Positions 47,201-59,700 of a DNA stretch of 64,000 bases are shown in pieces (position 1 is the first letter of the stretch; each line of letters begins with the position of its first letter). The DNA is taken from contig CM032232.1 of assembly GCA_019009955.1 (NCBI GenBank), positions 48,758,501 to 48,822,500 on the forward strand. The letters are read 5' to 3'. This DNA comes from Riptortus pedestris (taxonomy: Eukaryota > Arthropoda > Insecta > Hemiptera > Alydidae). Made by a program: the position numbers and the translations under genes. The notes beneath the pieces were generated by a model, which had not been told where the DNA came from, did no database searches, and saw nothing but the letters and a program-made list of their open reading frames with translations.

Positions 47201-49963
47201 ACATATTACCAGAGTTATTTGGGGGTTTACATTTTGATCGTCGAATAAACCCCTACTTCTATTTATTCAATGTTCACTTTAAGCTATTATACCACTTAAG
47301 GTCTAGTGTCTACATTTAGATTTATGTTCTAATTTTCATAGGTTTCTTAATAAAAAAGAAATAGAGGATAAAATGTAAGGATATGTCGACTAAGAGTCAC
47401 GAGCTTGGGAGAAATCTGTTTAATCAATGTAGCACCTCTGCATGCCTAATGTTTATTTCTAAAATACTGAATGATATAAATTATTTATACAAATATTTAT
47501 AGGTATATATCTACAAGATATATAGGGTATGGGAATAAGTTTTAATTTTTTTTATGGTGAAAAAAAAAATTGGAATAGAGAAATAAAAAAGTACTTTATT
47601 CAAAATAATTTCCATTTGAAGCGACAACCTGGGCCCATCTTTCAGGCAGTAAACGGATTCCTCGAGCGAAGAATTCTATGTCTTTCGACGCAATCCAGTC
47701 ATCGACCCATTTTTTAACATGTATGTGGTAAAGTGCTGTCTAGTAAGTGCTGACCGCATAGACCGGAACAAATGATAATCTGAAGGGGCAATGTCTGGTG
47801 AATACAGCGGGTGGTAGGACCTCCCAGTTGACCTGTTCTAGGTATGTCCGGACGGGATGCCCAACATGGGGCCTAGCATTGTCGTGCTGCAAAATCAGTT
47901 TTTCATGTCTTATCACGCCATTCAGGTCGTTTCCTTGAATAGCTCGTTTCAAATGTATTAACTGAAGTCGGTAAAGTTGGGAATTAATAGTTTCAGACTG
48001 TTTCAGCAGCTCATAGTAGACCCCACACCCTGCATGTCCCACCAGATACAGAGTATCACCTTTAAGTCATGAATATTGCACTTGGGTGTTGATGGACCTG
48101 GTTCACCTGGCTTCACCCTTGCAAGTTTACGTTTAGGATTGTCATAGTGAATCCATTTTTCATTGCCAGTGATGATCCGATGCAACAAAAACTCTTTCTT
48201 CTTTCTCGATCAAGCAACATTTCGCAAGTGACCAAACGTCTTTCAATATCCCTTTCCTTCAACTCGTATGGCGTCCAATTTCCTGCCTTCTGAACCATTC
48301 CCAGAGCATGTAGCCGTTTTCCAATGGTGGATCGATCAACACCTAATCCTGTAGCCAACTCTTCAAGGGTCTGACAAGGATCAATGTCAAGCAATCCTGA
48401 AGTTCCTCGTCTTGAAACTTTTTTGGGGCATCATCGCGTTCTTTGTCATCGACATTAAAGTCACCACTTTTGAAGCGCTTGAACCAATATCTGCAAGTCG
48501 CCTCCGATGGAGCATGGTCACCATAAACATCCACAAATAAGCGATACGTTTCTGCAGCACTTTTCTTTAAAAGATAGTAGTGAAGCAGAACTTCCCGCAA
48601 ATGCTGTTTTTTTGGAACATATTCCATGATATAAGAAATCTAGATGTTAACACTCCAAGCAAAAGTTATGTACTGTGTTTATCACCTTACTAACACCCTT
48701 TCTTAATCCATGTATGGAAGATTAGATAAGATGTAAGAGATAACAATTTCAACATTAAAAAAAATAATTAAAACTTATTCCCATACCCTATATGATTAAT
48801 GCAGTTATTAATTGAATTTAAATTTCAGTTTATAGTATAGAACATGATTTATGTATTTTTACCTTACAATAAATATATTGAAAGGAGTATTTGATTGATA
48901 AATTATTTTATACTCATATTGCATTTGTATTTTTCAGGCTATGATCTTATTGAGTGGCTTATGGAACACCTAAATATAGATGAATCAGGTACGTTTCTCA
49001 ATTACTTCTACATACTTTTTAGTATTTGAGTTATTATACATTTGTCTATTTTATTTCAAGATTTATCATCAAAATCAAAAACAATTATAGACATATTTCA
49101 GATAAATTCACCTAATGGGAATCCCCACAGATATTCTCAGTTTTTGTTTGTTTAATGCAGGGATTTTTTTAAATTTTATTAAAAAAACAAATTTTCTAAA
49201 TTTCTATTTACATGCACATTGTGCACTTCTTATACTGAAACATGTGCTCCATAAATTAAATGGGTAATTAGGTCTACATCTCCTGTAATAGAAAAATTGT
49301 GGCTAGTTAAAAGCATTAAAATATAGGCATGTAATTAACTTTTTATATTTTACAAATAGATTTTTTTCTTCTTATCTTGGCTTAGTGTGGATTTGTATCA
49401 TCCCTAAACATAATAGCAAAGCTAAAGGTCAGAAATTGTTAATTTTTTTTTTCTATTAGAATTGGTTCAAAAATTCAAATTATTTGATTAGTCAGCAATT
49501 GAATTTGGTGGTAATTTTTAGTGGTCCTAAAATCTGAAATATTTTATAGCTTTTGATTGACTTTGACTTGTGGGTGTACATTTTACAAGAGAATGAAAAG
49601 ATATTTGGAGATAGAGTTGTATTAAGAACCCATTCTGATCATAACATAAAATAATATTTAAAAAAATAATCTTAGTCACTATTAAGTATATTGAAAACAT
49701 TTTTTGTAACATTGCTGGATAATTAAAAGAAAAAATAGTTTCTTGTATTCACTCCATTCAGTAGTTTTTTTTTAAGGGGATATCTTTTCTGATGAGGAAA
49801 TTGTAGGTGTCACTTTTGTTTCCCCCTATCCTTATATCTTTATAATGAATAAATATGATTTCATGAAATTTGGCATGCATTGTTACTCATAGCAACTCCT
49901 GCAAAATTCCTCTTTCCTTTCATTTGAGAGGGCCTCTTACTTTAATTAGGAACCATTAGTTAA

Positions 49964-50019
<56 letters not shown>

Positions 50020-53000
50020 AATATAATATATTGTACATAGCTAACCCTTATTCATTTAACACATTCATTTCTACATGGGTTCAGTTGACCTCTGTATGGG
50101 GATTCCCATCTTGCACACTCTCCCAAATGTATTTTGACACAAGATATTTTTTAAAAAATTTGCAGGTTGTTTAATGACTTGAACAAAAATTGTTCCATTT
50201 TTTTGGAATCCTAAAACTTAACTACTACTTACCATGTGATCTAATTTACTTTCAGAGCTATAACCATATTTATTTTTAGCCTATTGTCTAGGTGAAGCTG
50301 TACATTTAGCAAATCAACTTTGTCAGTATGGGTATATCTTTCCTGTCACTGACTGTAAAACTTTAACTGTTAAAGATGACAACTCACTCTATCGATTTCA
50401 GGTATGTTTTCGAGAAAAATAATAATTCATGTATTCCTTTATAAGCGTTCATGTTGTATAACCCTACATAATATTAAACATTTAATTAATAAACAACTTA
50501 CTTTTTTGGAGGTTGTTTAAAATTAGAGAGATTGATAATAGGGGTAGAAGTGTCTCTGTGTCTTTGCTCACTCTTATCTCAGGTTCATTTTTATTTTTCT
50601 CTTCCCATTTTTTTTTCAATTCACAGAATTGCTATGAAACCACTTTACAATTGGTCCTTTGTGTTTTTTACACACACACACACACAACATCCCTCTTTGC
50701 TAATAGTAAATTTAATTATTTATTATCCAGTGTATAAGATTTGGGAATCATTTTTAATTAACAAGGTAATGTTTCATTTTATGGCTTTTGGGTATTAAAT
50801 ATTTACTTTCCTGATTAAGTTGTTGCTATGTTTGCTGTGGCATATTCTTGAATTATTTCTCTCCTGTAGATTCTCTTCCTGATACCTTTATTGTTGGATA
50901 GTCTAATTCTCTAGACAATGATAAAGCCTTGCAAGTCATTGCAAATTCAATGATGCTAGTTCAATTATTTTAGCTATTGATGTTTTCTTTTCTTCTATTG
51001 ACTGTTTATTTTCTAACTATTTGTTTCTCTTAAAGGCGGCTTATTACTGGCCATGGCACCACAGGAATCCAGACAACATGGAGTATGCCATCTATCTTGT
51101 GAAAAGAACGTTACGAAACAAACAGAGGCATGCTTTGGAGGAGTATGAAGTTGTAAGTGTCACTTCTTTTTGGCCTTAGATGTAAAACTGTGTTACTTAA
51201 TTTTAGATAAATATCTAACAATTGATCCCCCTCCCCCTAATATTTTATAAATTGGGAGAGGACAGGTTTGATTTGATAATGAGATTTTGTCTCATAACCA
51301 TTCTCCTTTATTTTTATTTGGTTATAAAGGTGGAATTTCATTAATCACAATATAGCCTGAGTAACAGTGACCTTTAAATCCACACAATAATTGATAAAAT
51401 GGCAAAGGGTCAATAAATAAACCAAATATCAGCTTTCAACCCTTATTTTTTTTTTCTTTTCATGTTTTGGAAGTTCATGTGCTGTCATTGTTAGTGTCTA
51501 AAACAAAGACTAAAAACCTTTTAATTAAACACTGAGAGTTGGAGAGAGTCAGACTATCTCACACACCCACTTCTATTCATGAAATAAATTAGTAACTGGG
51601 TAACTCGCCTATGTTTAGTACCTTGGTATCCAGCATCCCTGTTAATCTGATTACATGAGTTATTTTTTTACTCATATATGTGGCAAAAATAAAAATGTTA
51701 ATATATAAAACAATTTAAATAAAATGATTGACAAAAAAAGAAAACTTTTGAAACACAACAATTAAACAAGACAAACACTAATAAGTATTAAAATAAAATG
51801 AATAATTAAGCAATGGCATACAAAAATGTGGTGACTGAGCAATCCCCAGGGAATCTATAAATTCCACAAGGAGTTGAATTCAATCCTGCTCCATTTCAAT
51901 TCCTTCCAGGAATTTGAAAGTTCTTTCAGGAATAGTTCTTCCATCAAAACCTGTTACCATGCACTCTGTACTCCCTTTATCCAGATTCTTTTTCAAATTC
52001 ATTTCATAAAAATGGATACATTTTGCCCCGCCCTCGTTGCTTGATCTATGTCATTGATTTCATAGCTTATTGCAGGATCAATAATCAGGAATAAATTCCT
52101 CCCTTCAATTCCTATTCGAAAGCAATACTGCCACAGGAACTTGTTGAACAATCATTATCAATGTCATTCACTTCTTCTAGGCATTGAAATTTATTTTTCT
52201 AACCTAAATTAATTTATTTTTACGTATAAGTCATTCTCTCCTAACCCATGGTTATCTATTTGAAAAAAAAACCATGCCTTAATGTAATATGTGTAATGCT
52301 CTGCTTACAATGAAACACATACTAACAGACTGCAAAAGACGTGACCATCTAAAGCTCCCACATGACCTACACAACTTACTGAAGGTAGCCCACACATTCC
52401 CATAATACTTGCACATTTACACAATATTAACATATACTCACAAATTTAAAAGTATTACATTTTAAAATTGATAATTCTTTTTAAAATAAATGTTTTAACT
52501 CCAGTTTGAAATCCATTTGTGTAAATATGTGAAAGTGTGAGCATATGATTGTGACTGTTCAAAATATTAGAAAATTTAATCTAAGCATTTTATTTCTGTA
52601 CATACCAATTTTTATTTATTTGTTTTTAGTTTTAATTTAAACCATTAAACATATATAATTGTTTTTGTAATTTATTAGTCACAATTTTTAAATATCTGGT
52701 TATTCTATAAGTTATTTTTTTGTTTTTGTACTTAATGTTTCGTTTCCATTTTTTTTTATTTGTTGATTCCTGATTTTTTTTGTCTTTTTTATTGCGTTTG
52801 TAGTTTGTCTTGTTCTAATAATAGTATTTAATTTTTTTCTATTACTGTTTTTCTGTTCTGTTTCTGTTTTTTATTTTTATTTCTATCTGTTGTTTTTTAT
52901 GAGCAATAGCTCCTCACAGAGAACATTCCACTATAAATAAATAAAATAAATTCATTGTTTCATATTTTACCCTATAATGTCAACAAGTGTCCAGGAGCAT

Positions 53001-55064
53001 GTCATGTGGACATTTGCTGGGATTTCATGCTCTCTATCATATCTGTGGTTAAGGCATAGATCTTGATAATACACTACTAAACCTAGACTCATGAATTCAA
53101 TTCCTGCATGGGCAATGTGATATTTATTTATGCCCACTTTTTCCTACTATGGCTAATTGGGATAGGGCATGGGCAATAGGAATTTATTTAGTGACAAACA
53201 CATCAAATAAAATCTTTAGTCCCACCCAGTTACAACCAATGTGTCTGAGTATGTGTGCATGTGCTAGGTATGCTTTTAGGTGCATATGCACCTATAATGC
53301 TATGCTACCTTGCATATAATATATATAATGCTAAATGCTTTTATGTAATATGTACACCGTTCTTGTGTAGTTGCGCACGTTCGTATGTCTCTTAATAAAA
53401 TGCCTGGTGCAAGGGGATAAAAATTCAAAACAGCCTATTCCTATTCGAAATACAGATAACTTCTTTTTTTATTTATTATTAAAAAAATGATATTCTCTAG
53501 CATTGTTTGATCTGTTGTATAGGAACAGAGAGATATTTCCATTTTCTTTTTTTTTTTAACTCCTACTTCCTGTATTTATTGATCCCAAAATGTCAGCTAA
53601 TTGCATATATATTGTACCACTGCTCTAAGAAGTTAAGATTTTGTCTTCTTGTAGGAGTTACATTATTAATGGTGTATTTTCATTAAATTATTGGTGTATC
53701 AAAACATTAAAATATTTAAACTGGTAAATGCAGTAGACTTGGAAGAAAATGGAGGTTATCGATGTAATTAGTCAAACATGGGTTAACCATGGACTATTAA
53801 AGATTCAATAATGAAATTTCAAAAGTATAATTATCTGATTTATATATAAATATTTAACATTTTTTATGGCTGATATAAAGTGCTTTCAGAGGTATGGAAC
53901 ATCATATTTTAGTTATTTTTGAGTTGCTGAATGGTGAAGGAAACTATTCACAGATAAGAATCGACAAAAAAAAAAGAAAGAAAAAAAGCCTCCTTTCTTC
54001 ACAAATATTTATTCCAGGCAGAGTGATTACAGAGCACTGGGACCATCATCGGTGCCCTTCTGGCAAACATAAACCATTAAAAAGTCATACAAGCTTCATT
54101 ATTATTTAGCAATGTGTATACACAGAAATAAAATATAAGCTATAAGAGAGGCCTCAAAGATATGTCAACCTAGTGCACTCTCGTATCTTGTTTGTTTATG
54201 TTATGATGTCCTCTTCAATTGCCCTGTGATACGTTATAATTTCTGTGTGATATTCTGTACACACCAGACTTCTCTAGTAGCTCGATGTAATTCTTAACCT
54301 GCAGTAGTAGAAACTTTAATATATCAGTTGTAAGCAGTCAACATCCCAAGTATTCTCAGTTTACCACCATTCTCTCTGTCTGTTGCCAACCTCCACATTT
54401 TTAGTCAGCTTTTTTTGGAAACTTGGCTTGATTAATCTTTCCAGCAATCAATCATAGCCATTGTTGGATGATATGCTCCTTGATGTAGTAAGCTTTGAAT
54501 CCAGTGGTGCATTCAATAATCTTATCAATCAGGGAGGTTTTTTTTTGTTATGTGTTAGAATTGTATTTTACTTCTTTGTATTCATACTGTTAAATAATAA
54601 CGAAGCTTATTGACTTTTTAATGTCCTATGTTTTCCAGCAGGGCATTGATGGGGCAAGTGGTCTGAAATCCTCTGCCCTTAGAATAAATATTTGTGAAGG
54701 AATGAGGCCTTTTTTTCATTGGTTCTTACATGTGATTATATTGTAGCCTAAAATTACATTTTTTAACCTAATTAGTAGAAAGTATAGGTAAGCCTTTCAT
54801 GTTTGCCATTTGATCAGGGCAGAGATTTTTCTAATATCTATTTTCATTGTCCTTTAAGACACCAATAAGTAGACTATATACTCTAATAGTAACCAGATTT
54901 ATAGCCACAAAAAATAAATTCTTTTAAAAGTTGCTACCAAACTACTACTATTTATTATCAAGTAAATTTTAACTTGTATATATATATTATAGGAGGCCCT
55001 TAACAGTCTCAAGAGGACCCTACAGAATAAGTGGGAAATCGTCACTATGCAAGCTGAAGAGCAG
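44116..55064 (+). CDS. RGS7: R7-family regulator of G-protein signalling (RGS7-like), N-terminal part
   Basis: R7 RGS proteins bind Gbeta5 through a GGL domain and accelerate GTP hydrolysis by Gi/o alpha in neurons. Their DEP domain binds a membrane anchor. Exons: 44116-44212, 48938-48988, 50280-50401, 51036-51152, 54993-55064, all GT-AG and in frame, about 153 residues. The DEP domain is clear: MEALVKQMQDPVTGVPVRC, then IPSAFIGYDLIEWLMEHL, then LCQYGYIFPVTDCKTLTVKD and SLYRFQ. It continues into the DHEX region with AAYYWPWHHR, NMEYAIYLVKRTLRNKQRHA and LKRTLQNKWEIVTMQAEEQ. Wording is closer to the RGS6/RGS7 subgroup than to RGS9/11, as recalled. The GGL and RGS domains are not in the remaining 8.9 kb, so the gene continues past 64000. 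ATG at 44116 directly follows AG, so it may be an internal Met after an upstream exon rather than the start. Confidence 0.9.
44213..46440. other. RGS7-like intron 1, left part
   Basis: AT- and T-rich intron. Apart from the SINE relic at 45258-45396 I recognise nothing. Confidence 0.4.
45258..45396 (-). repeat. tRNA-like SINE relic (copy 4)
   Basis: Minus strand: 'GGGCTCAAATTAGTCATGTG', 'AGTTAAACCATTGGTCTCAA', then B-box-like 'GATTTGATTCCCATGAGGGC' and 'AATAGAATGTTATTTAGTAA'. It parallels the copy at 63815 block by block but is the most diverged one. Confidence 0.7.
46441..46701. mobile_element. MITE-like element with terminal inverted repeats
   Basis: Ends are AAAGTGTATTTTAGT (46441-46455) and ACTAAACTACACTTT (46687-46701), which are reverse complements with one mismatch. 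Subterminal GGCGGCCATTTTGTTTTTC and GAAACAAGATGGCGG are also inverted. Two internal tandem segments of about 90 bp each contain 'AGCACTTTCAAATTTCCAAA' or its variant, then 'GTGGTTTACACCGAGGGTGG' or its variant. Non-coding. It lies in the first RGS intron. Confidence 0.82.
47523..48790 (-). mobile_element. Full-length mariner transposon
   Basis: Terminal inverted repeats TAGGGTATGGGAATAAGTTT-TAATT bound the element at 47523 and 48790, and both flanks are TA. The 1,268-bp length is typical for mariner. It lies in the first RGS intron, antisense to that gene. Confidence 0.95.
47770..48627 (-). pseudogene. Mariner transposase, inactivated
   Basis: DDD-type (DD34D) transposase pieces in order: an N-terminal HTH part (MEYVPKKQHLREVLLHYYLL; CRYWFKRFKSGDFNVDDKER), a second HTH (TLEELATGLGVDRSTIGKRL), WVPYEL-type linker (NWTPYELKERD), then 'HRIITGNEKWIHYDNPKRK', 'LQHDNARPH' and 'WEVLPP'. 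The frame breaks near 48370, 48190, 48025 and 47810. The first catalytic Asp of 'TGDEKW' is Asn here, so even apart from the frameshifts the enzyme would be dead. The second Asp (HDN) is kept. The third lies in a shifted frame. Confidence 0.92.
48938..48988 (+). CDS. RGS7: RGS7-like exon 2
   Basis: Acceptor TTTTTCAG, donor CAG|GTACGT. A 51-bp exon encoding GYDLIEWLMEHLNIDES of the DEP domain. Confidence 0.9.
49968..50018. repeat. (TA)n microsatellite
   Basis: Nearly pure TA tract in the second RGS intron. It is not embedded in a HINE-like element. Confidence 0.93.
50280..50401 (+). CDS. RGS7: RGS7-like exon 3
   Basis: Acceptor TTTTTAG, donor CAG|GTATGT. Encodes AYCLGEAVHLANQLCQYGYI and on to SLYRFQ, the end of the DEP domain. 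Confidence 0.92.
51036..51152 (+). CDS. RGS7: RGS7-like exon 4
   Basis: Acceptor CTTAAAG, donor GTT|GTAAGT. Encodes AAYYWPWHHRNPDNMEYAIY and LVKRTLRNKQRHALEEYEV. Confidence 0.92.
51153..53035. other. RGS7-like intron 4, left part
   Basis: AT-rich intron. The tail of an unknown element near 52230-52390 ('CTGCTTACAATGAAACACATAC') looks coding-like but is too short to place. Otherwise nothing. Confidence 0.35.
53040..53230 (+). repeat. tRNA-like SINE copy 5
   Basis: 'GTGGTTAAGGCATAGATCTT', B-box-like 'AATTCAATTCCTGCATGGGC', then the body 'AATAGGAATTTATTTAGTGA' and 'AAAATCTTTAGTCCCACCCA'. An extra partial duplication of the 'GGGCAATRGGAATTTATTT' block lies inside. In RGS intron 4. Confidence 0.8.
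53985..54716. repeat. Long fold-back repeat (about 150-bp arms)
   Basis: The left arm (53985-54138) reads AAAAGCCTCCTTTCTTCACA, AATATTTATTCCAGGCAGAG, ..., AAAAAGTCATACAAGCTTCA. It is the reverse complement, with scattered mismatches, of the right arm (54561-54716), which ends AATATTTGTGAAGGAATGAG then GCC. The roughly 420-bp loop is unique. RNA from the RGS intron could form this hairpin. It may be a fold-back transposon. Confidence 0.85.
54993..55064 (+). CDS. RGS7: RGS7-like exon 5
   Basis: Acceptor ATTATAG, donor CAG|GTGATT. Encodes EALNSLKRTLQNKWEIVTMQ plus AEEQ, part of the DHEX helical region. Last recognisable exon. Confidence 0.9.
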
Positions 55065-56264
55065 GTGATTTATTTGTAATATGCTCTAAACCTCTTATGA
55101 GCTTTGTGATGTTTATTATTACCATTTTATATTTTTGTTTGTTATAATAAATTTTATTTTGTTTTTCAAACTTGTTTTATTTTTTCTCTGTATCATTCCT
55201 TTTATTTATTTTATTAGTTTCTCTATTTCGCACATTTTCACTTTCAATGTTTGTATATTCACCTGTAGTATTTTGTTTATTCTAAGTTCTTTTTATAATC
55301 TGCTTATATTATTTTTACTGAATTTATTCATTTTTTTGTTTCAAAAACAATTGAAATTTATTTCATTTTACTTCTGTCATATTAGCTTACATTAATCTAT
55401 AAAAGTCAATTCAATTTTTTAATTCTCATGTTTTAATCATAGATTGATTTTTAATATTAACTGTCTTTCTCCTCATTAGCCACATGGAACTTTGTACTAC
55501 AGTCTTACAGTTTGTGGTTCCTGTGTGGACTACTGGTTTTATTTATCAGTTGTCGTGAAACAGTAACGTAATGAGTATAGCCACTAATAGTGAACTTGAA
55601 CATTTTTATCTCAAACACTATTAAAATGAAGAAAGTTACTGAATTTATATTGAATTGTTAATTAATTAATTGAATGTATAATAGTACATCTAAATATATA
55701 GAAATTTCACAAATCTCTAATGGCAAATTCACAATGATGGCCAAATTTCTTTCCTAGGAATAGCGGATGTCCACAGGCATTCTACATTGATTTATTAATA
55801 AACAACTCACAAAGTTGAATACTATGTTGAAAACTACTTCCATTCTAAAAAGGAACCAAAAAGAAAGAAATTGTCAAATAATGAGTTTAGTTATACTATC
55901 TGGTCACAACGAAGTGTTTCCAAGATATAGCCATTGAATTGAATACGATCTAAGGGCTCTAGATGAGGTGTTTAAACGTTCGAAATTCTAGATTTTCCTT
56001 TCAGAAGGTATGGATGAGGAGGACACTTTCGAATCCATGGTTGTACTTGAAATTCAGCATCTACATTCATTGGTGTCTACATTTTTTTGTTCGACTCCCA
56101 TGAATCAATGATAGAAATATTAGTTTAGTAAAGTTATTACAATTGTGTGAAAATGATTAAGTTAAATTATTATTATCTATAAAATGAAGTTATGCAGTTA
56201 TTTACACTAACTGGAGCTGGATCCAGATGTAGGTTTGCCACACTGACTTGTTTATTATTCTATC
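55065..56264. other. RGS7-like intron 5, nothing recognised
   Basis: T-rich to AT-rich. An 86-codon T-rich open frame at 55135-55395 is compositional. Confidence 0.4.
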
Positions 56265-56762
56265 TCTGTATGGTTATTTTATAGGCACTTATAAAATACT
56301 GTAGGGTTATTTTATAGGCACTTATAAAATACTGTAGGGTTATTTTATAGGCACTTATAAAATACTGTAGGGTTATTTTATAGGCTCTTATAAAATACTG
56401 TAGGGTTATTTTATAGGCTCTTATAAAATACTGTAGGGATATTTTATAGGCACTTATAAAATACTGTAGGGTTATTTTATAGACTCTTATAAAATACTGT
56501 AGGGTTATTTTATAGGCCCTTATAAAATACTGTAGGGTTATTTTATAGGCACTTATAAAATACTGTAGGGTTATTTTATAGGCACTTATAAAATACTGTA
56601 GGGTTATTTTATAGGCCCTTATAAAATACTGTAGGGTTATTTTATAGGCACTTATAAAATACTGTAGGGTTATTTTATAGGCACTTATAAAATACTGTAG
56701 GGTTATTTTATAGGCACTTATAAAATACTGTAGGGTTATTTTATAGACACTTATAAAATAAT
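56265..56762. repeat. 33-bp palindromic tandem array
   Basis: About 15 units of 'GGGTTATTTTATAGGCACTT' followed by 'ATAAAATACTGTA' at exact 33-bp spacing. Each contains TTTTATA-N6-TATAAAA, an inverted repeat. Variable positions are confined to the loop (GGCACT, GGCTCT, GGCCCT, GACTCT, GACACT). Arms are invariant. Confidence 0.95.
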
Positions 56763-59700
56763 TTACTTTAACAAATATTGTTATACAGTGAATGCTATCC
56801 TAATGGACACCCACGTCAGCAGACAATTTTCAGACTGAATGCAATATGAATTTCACTCCTCTACAACTGATGTGAATATCAAAATTAATGTCACCTAGAG
56901 ATTCATTTATCTCTCTAAGCAGACTTGAAAATGGTTCAGAATTAAGAAAACTGTATTGAGAAACATAGTACATATTTTATTTTTTTTTAATAATTAATTT
57001 GATTTCTTTGTTGATTGGCGATGCTTTACATCCTATGTAATTAGCGTTTGACGGTTTCTTTTGGTTGTTTAATATTTTTTTTTTTTTTTTTTAGCATTTG
57101 ATAATTAAACTTAATATGTCATTAGTGATTTTTTTTAATTGATAAAAATGAGTGACTTCAGAATTAAATTGTATTAAGTAAATATTTCTGAAATTATATA
57201 TTTTCCTACATGGAAGTTATTATTTTTCATTATTCTTCTTGTAGTATTTCTGGTTTAATAAGTAATTTTTCTCTAGAGAGTGAAAAGGGATCCCTTTGGA
57301 TTACGATTTCATAATTTTCCATGTTTTTTACACTTTTTTACCCTTGATTCTAGGCAGATTTCAAGCCCCCACTCTCAAACAGTTCTTCTTTTAGCACAAT
57401 AGCCTGAATCTTGTCTGTTTGTCTAATTTAGAATGTCATATTTAATGACACCTGACATTTTTTACTAAAAAGAAAAGTAGATATATTTAATTTTAATAAG
57501 AAAAATAATGATATTAATTTTTCTATACAGAAATTAGCCAATAAATTTTAAGTTGGAAAAGCTCAAATTTCTGTTACTTTTAAAAATGTGGTAGAAATAT
57601 TGAACAATTGTATTACTTGGTCTTCCAAATAAAAGGCAACAAAAGAGATCCCACCAATTTATTAAAGATTTAATATCCCTGAAATTCAGTAATCTTTTCG
57701 AGACTGAGTTTGAGATTTTTATTTGATTCCAATAAATAGAAACATTTTTATTATTTTATTCTGTGAATTAGTTGTTCCTTTTGTTTGTAAATTTCACCAC
57801 ACATTGATTGAAAATAATTTGAATATTAAGTAAGATCATTTATTTTCCTTCTGTTGGCTTTGGGTGTAATTTTGTAACAAATGTACAAAGCAGAGGTAAA
57901 GGTTTGCAGACATATTATAGCCTGAGTCCATTTATGCCTCTAAGACTAATTGGAAATATGAAAATTCAATATAAATTAATTGTAAAATAAATAATTTTAG
58001 AAAATTTATAGTTTTTAAATTGTTACGCTCATTTATTGGTATGCTTATGTTATCCAACCCCTTATTCATTAAATAGAAGTTGTCCCCTTTATTAAAAATT
58101 ATGTATGTGATCTGAAATGAATTTGCAGCCAAGTTGCGCCTTTTTTTATGGTACTTTTATGCTTATAATTTGATAGTTTTAGAAATAGTGTCAATCCATT
58201 TGTTTTGTGGCATCTGCAAAAATAACTAACACATCACGCCTTTTGACACTTGTCTAGATAAGAAAATTTCATGTTTAATCACAATGTCCAAAAGCAAAAA
58301 AGCATGAGACAAAGTGCTTAGGCAGGTTTCCATGTGATCTTATTTTCATTTTAAACGAGTGGATTAAAATATTTTTCTGGTGTTTGTCTTATATACTTTT
58401 CTGAGTTACAAATGCCTTATACTTCCCTAAGGATCTACAAGAAGAACAAAAATTCTTTTAACCAGTTAACATGATTTGTCAGACTGGTGGATGAAAATTG
58501 TCGTTTGAATGAGCATATTTCAGCAACCCAATCTTTATCTGCTGCTATGGGCATTTTTAGAACCCATCATCCCTTTGCAAAGCTCTCGTTGTGTACTCTT
58601 AAAAATTAGGAGCTATTTAATTATGAAATTCCAAGGTTTTTTTTCTTCCTTTTTGTAACATTCTTTGTAATACAACTATCCCTTATCTCTGCAGTAATTA
58701 TGCAGTAGCCTTGCTACAGGGATTTTAATAGTAAGACATAGGGTCATCATGTTGCTTTCATGGCGTGTTTGGTTGTAACATTCTTACGAGTGATTGGAAC
58801 TTATTTATTCTTGTAGTTCCCCAATTCCTAGAGAATGAATAGGATTAAAATAAAGAGAGAAAAAACTTCCTAATTGTACAGCTATAGGAAATTTAGTCTT
58901 TAGCTACAAGTATATTGTTACCATTCACTTTCACCTTCAACTTCTCATTGCCCTCTCCCGAGAACAAAATAAACTCTGAAAATGTTTAAATGCACTTCGT
59001 ATAATATAAGTGTAGCACAAAAAAAAAAATTAACAGGTTAAAGTAATTATATTAAAACCTCATTTACAAAATTTAAGGTCTATAAGTTTTGTGTATGCAT
59101 ATTTTAGCAACTGGGTGGTTAAACTAGTAGTGGAATTTCGCTGTTACAAAATTAGACCTTTCTGATGTTCAGCAATATTAACATGAATTTCACTTGTTTA
59201 TTTTACTTTTTTTTTTTTTTTATCTTTATTAATCAAAAAATAATTTTGAGTATCAAAAACTGTTACTGAATTAATAAAAGTAGGTTTTAATTTTCCAGAG
59301 CCATTACATATTCTGTGAGATTTATGTTTTGTTTTCACATTTATACAGCCAGTAATAGATGCTTGTGTCTTCAATTTTGTTTATGCTCTGTTTAGATAGT
59401 GGTTTTTAACGAGGAATTCATGACCATCATTTTTCTCATCCTTTTACTGTGTTCTTAAGCTTTTTATCACCTGTGCTTGTTATCTTCAATGTCTAAGCTA
59501 AGCATAATAGATCATGGCTGAGCTTCTAGGCTTATTTTTAATTGTCTTAAATATTAATTTTTCTTCTTTTTTTTGTCTTTATATGCATTGAAGATATTTA
59601 GCCATGAACTAAGATCAGATTTTTATGTAGTAAGCTGTCAACATACCGTATAACACTCATTAGCCAAAGTGGGACCTAGAATTAGTTGATTCCTGTAGAC

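Larger units (their letters stand above)
48791..50279. other. RGS7-like introns 1 (end) and 2, otherwise unremarkable
   Basis: Apart from exon 2 and a TA tract, AT-rich intron sequence with no recognised repeat. Confidence 0.4.

Noticed and set aside
55135..55395. 86-codon Phe/Leu/Ile-rich frame resembling a membrane protein
   Set aside because: T-rich intron sequence. The hydrophobicity follows from composition.
56265..56762. CRISPR-like array (short repeats, regular spacing)
   Set aside because: The units are contiguous with no unique spacers, and the genome is eukaryotic.
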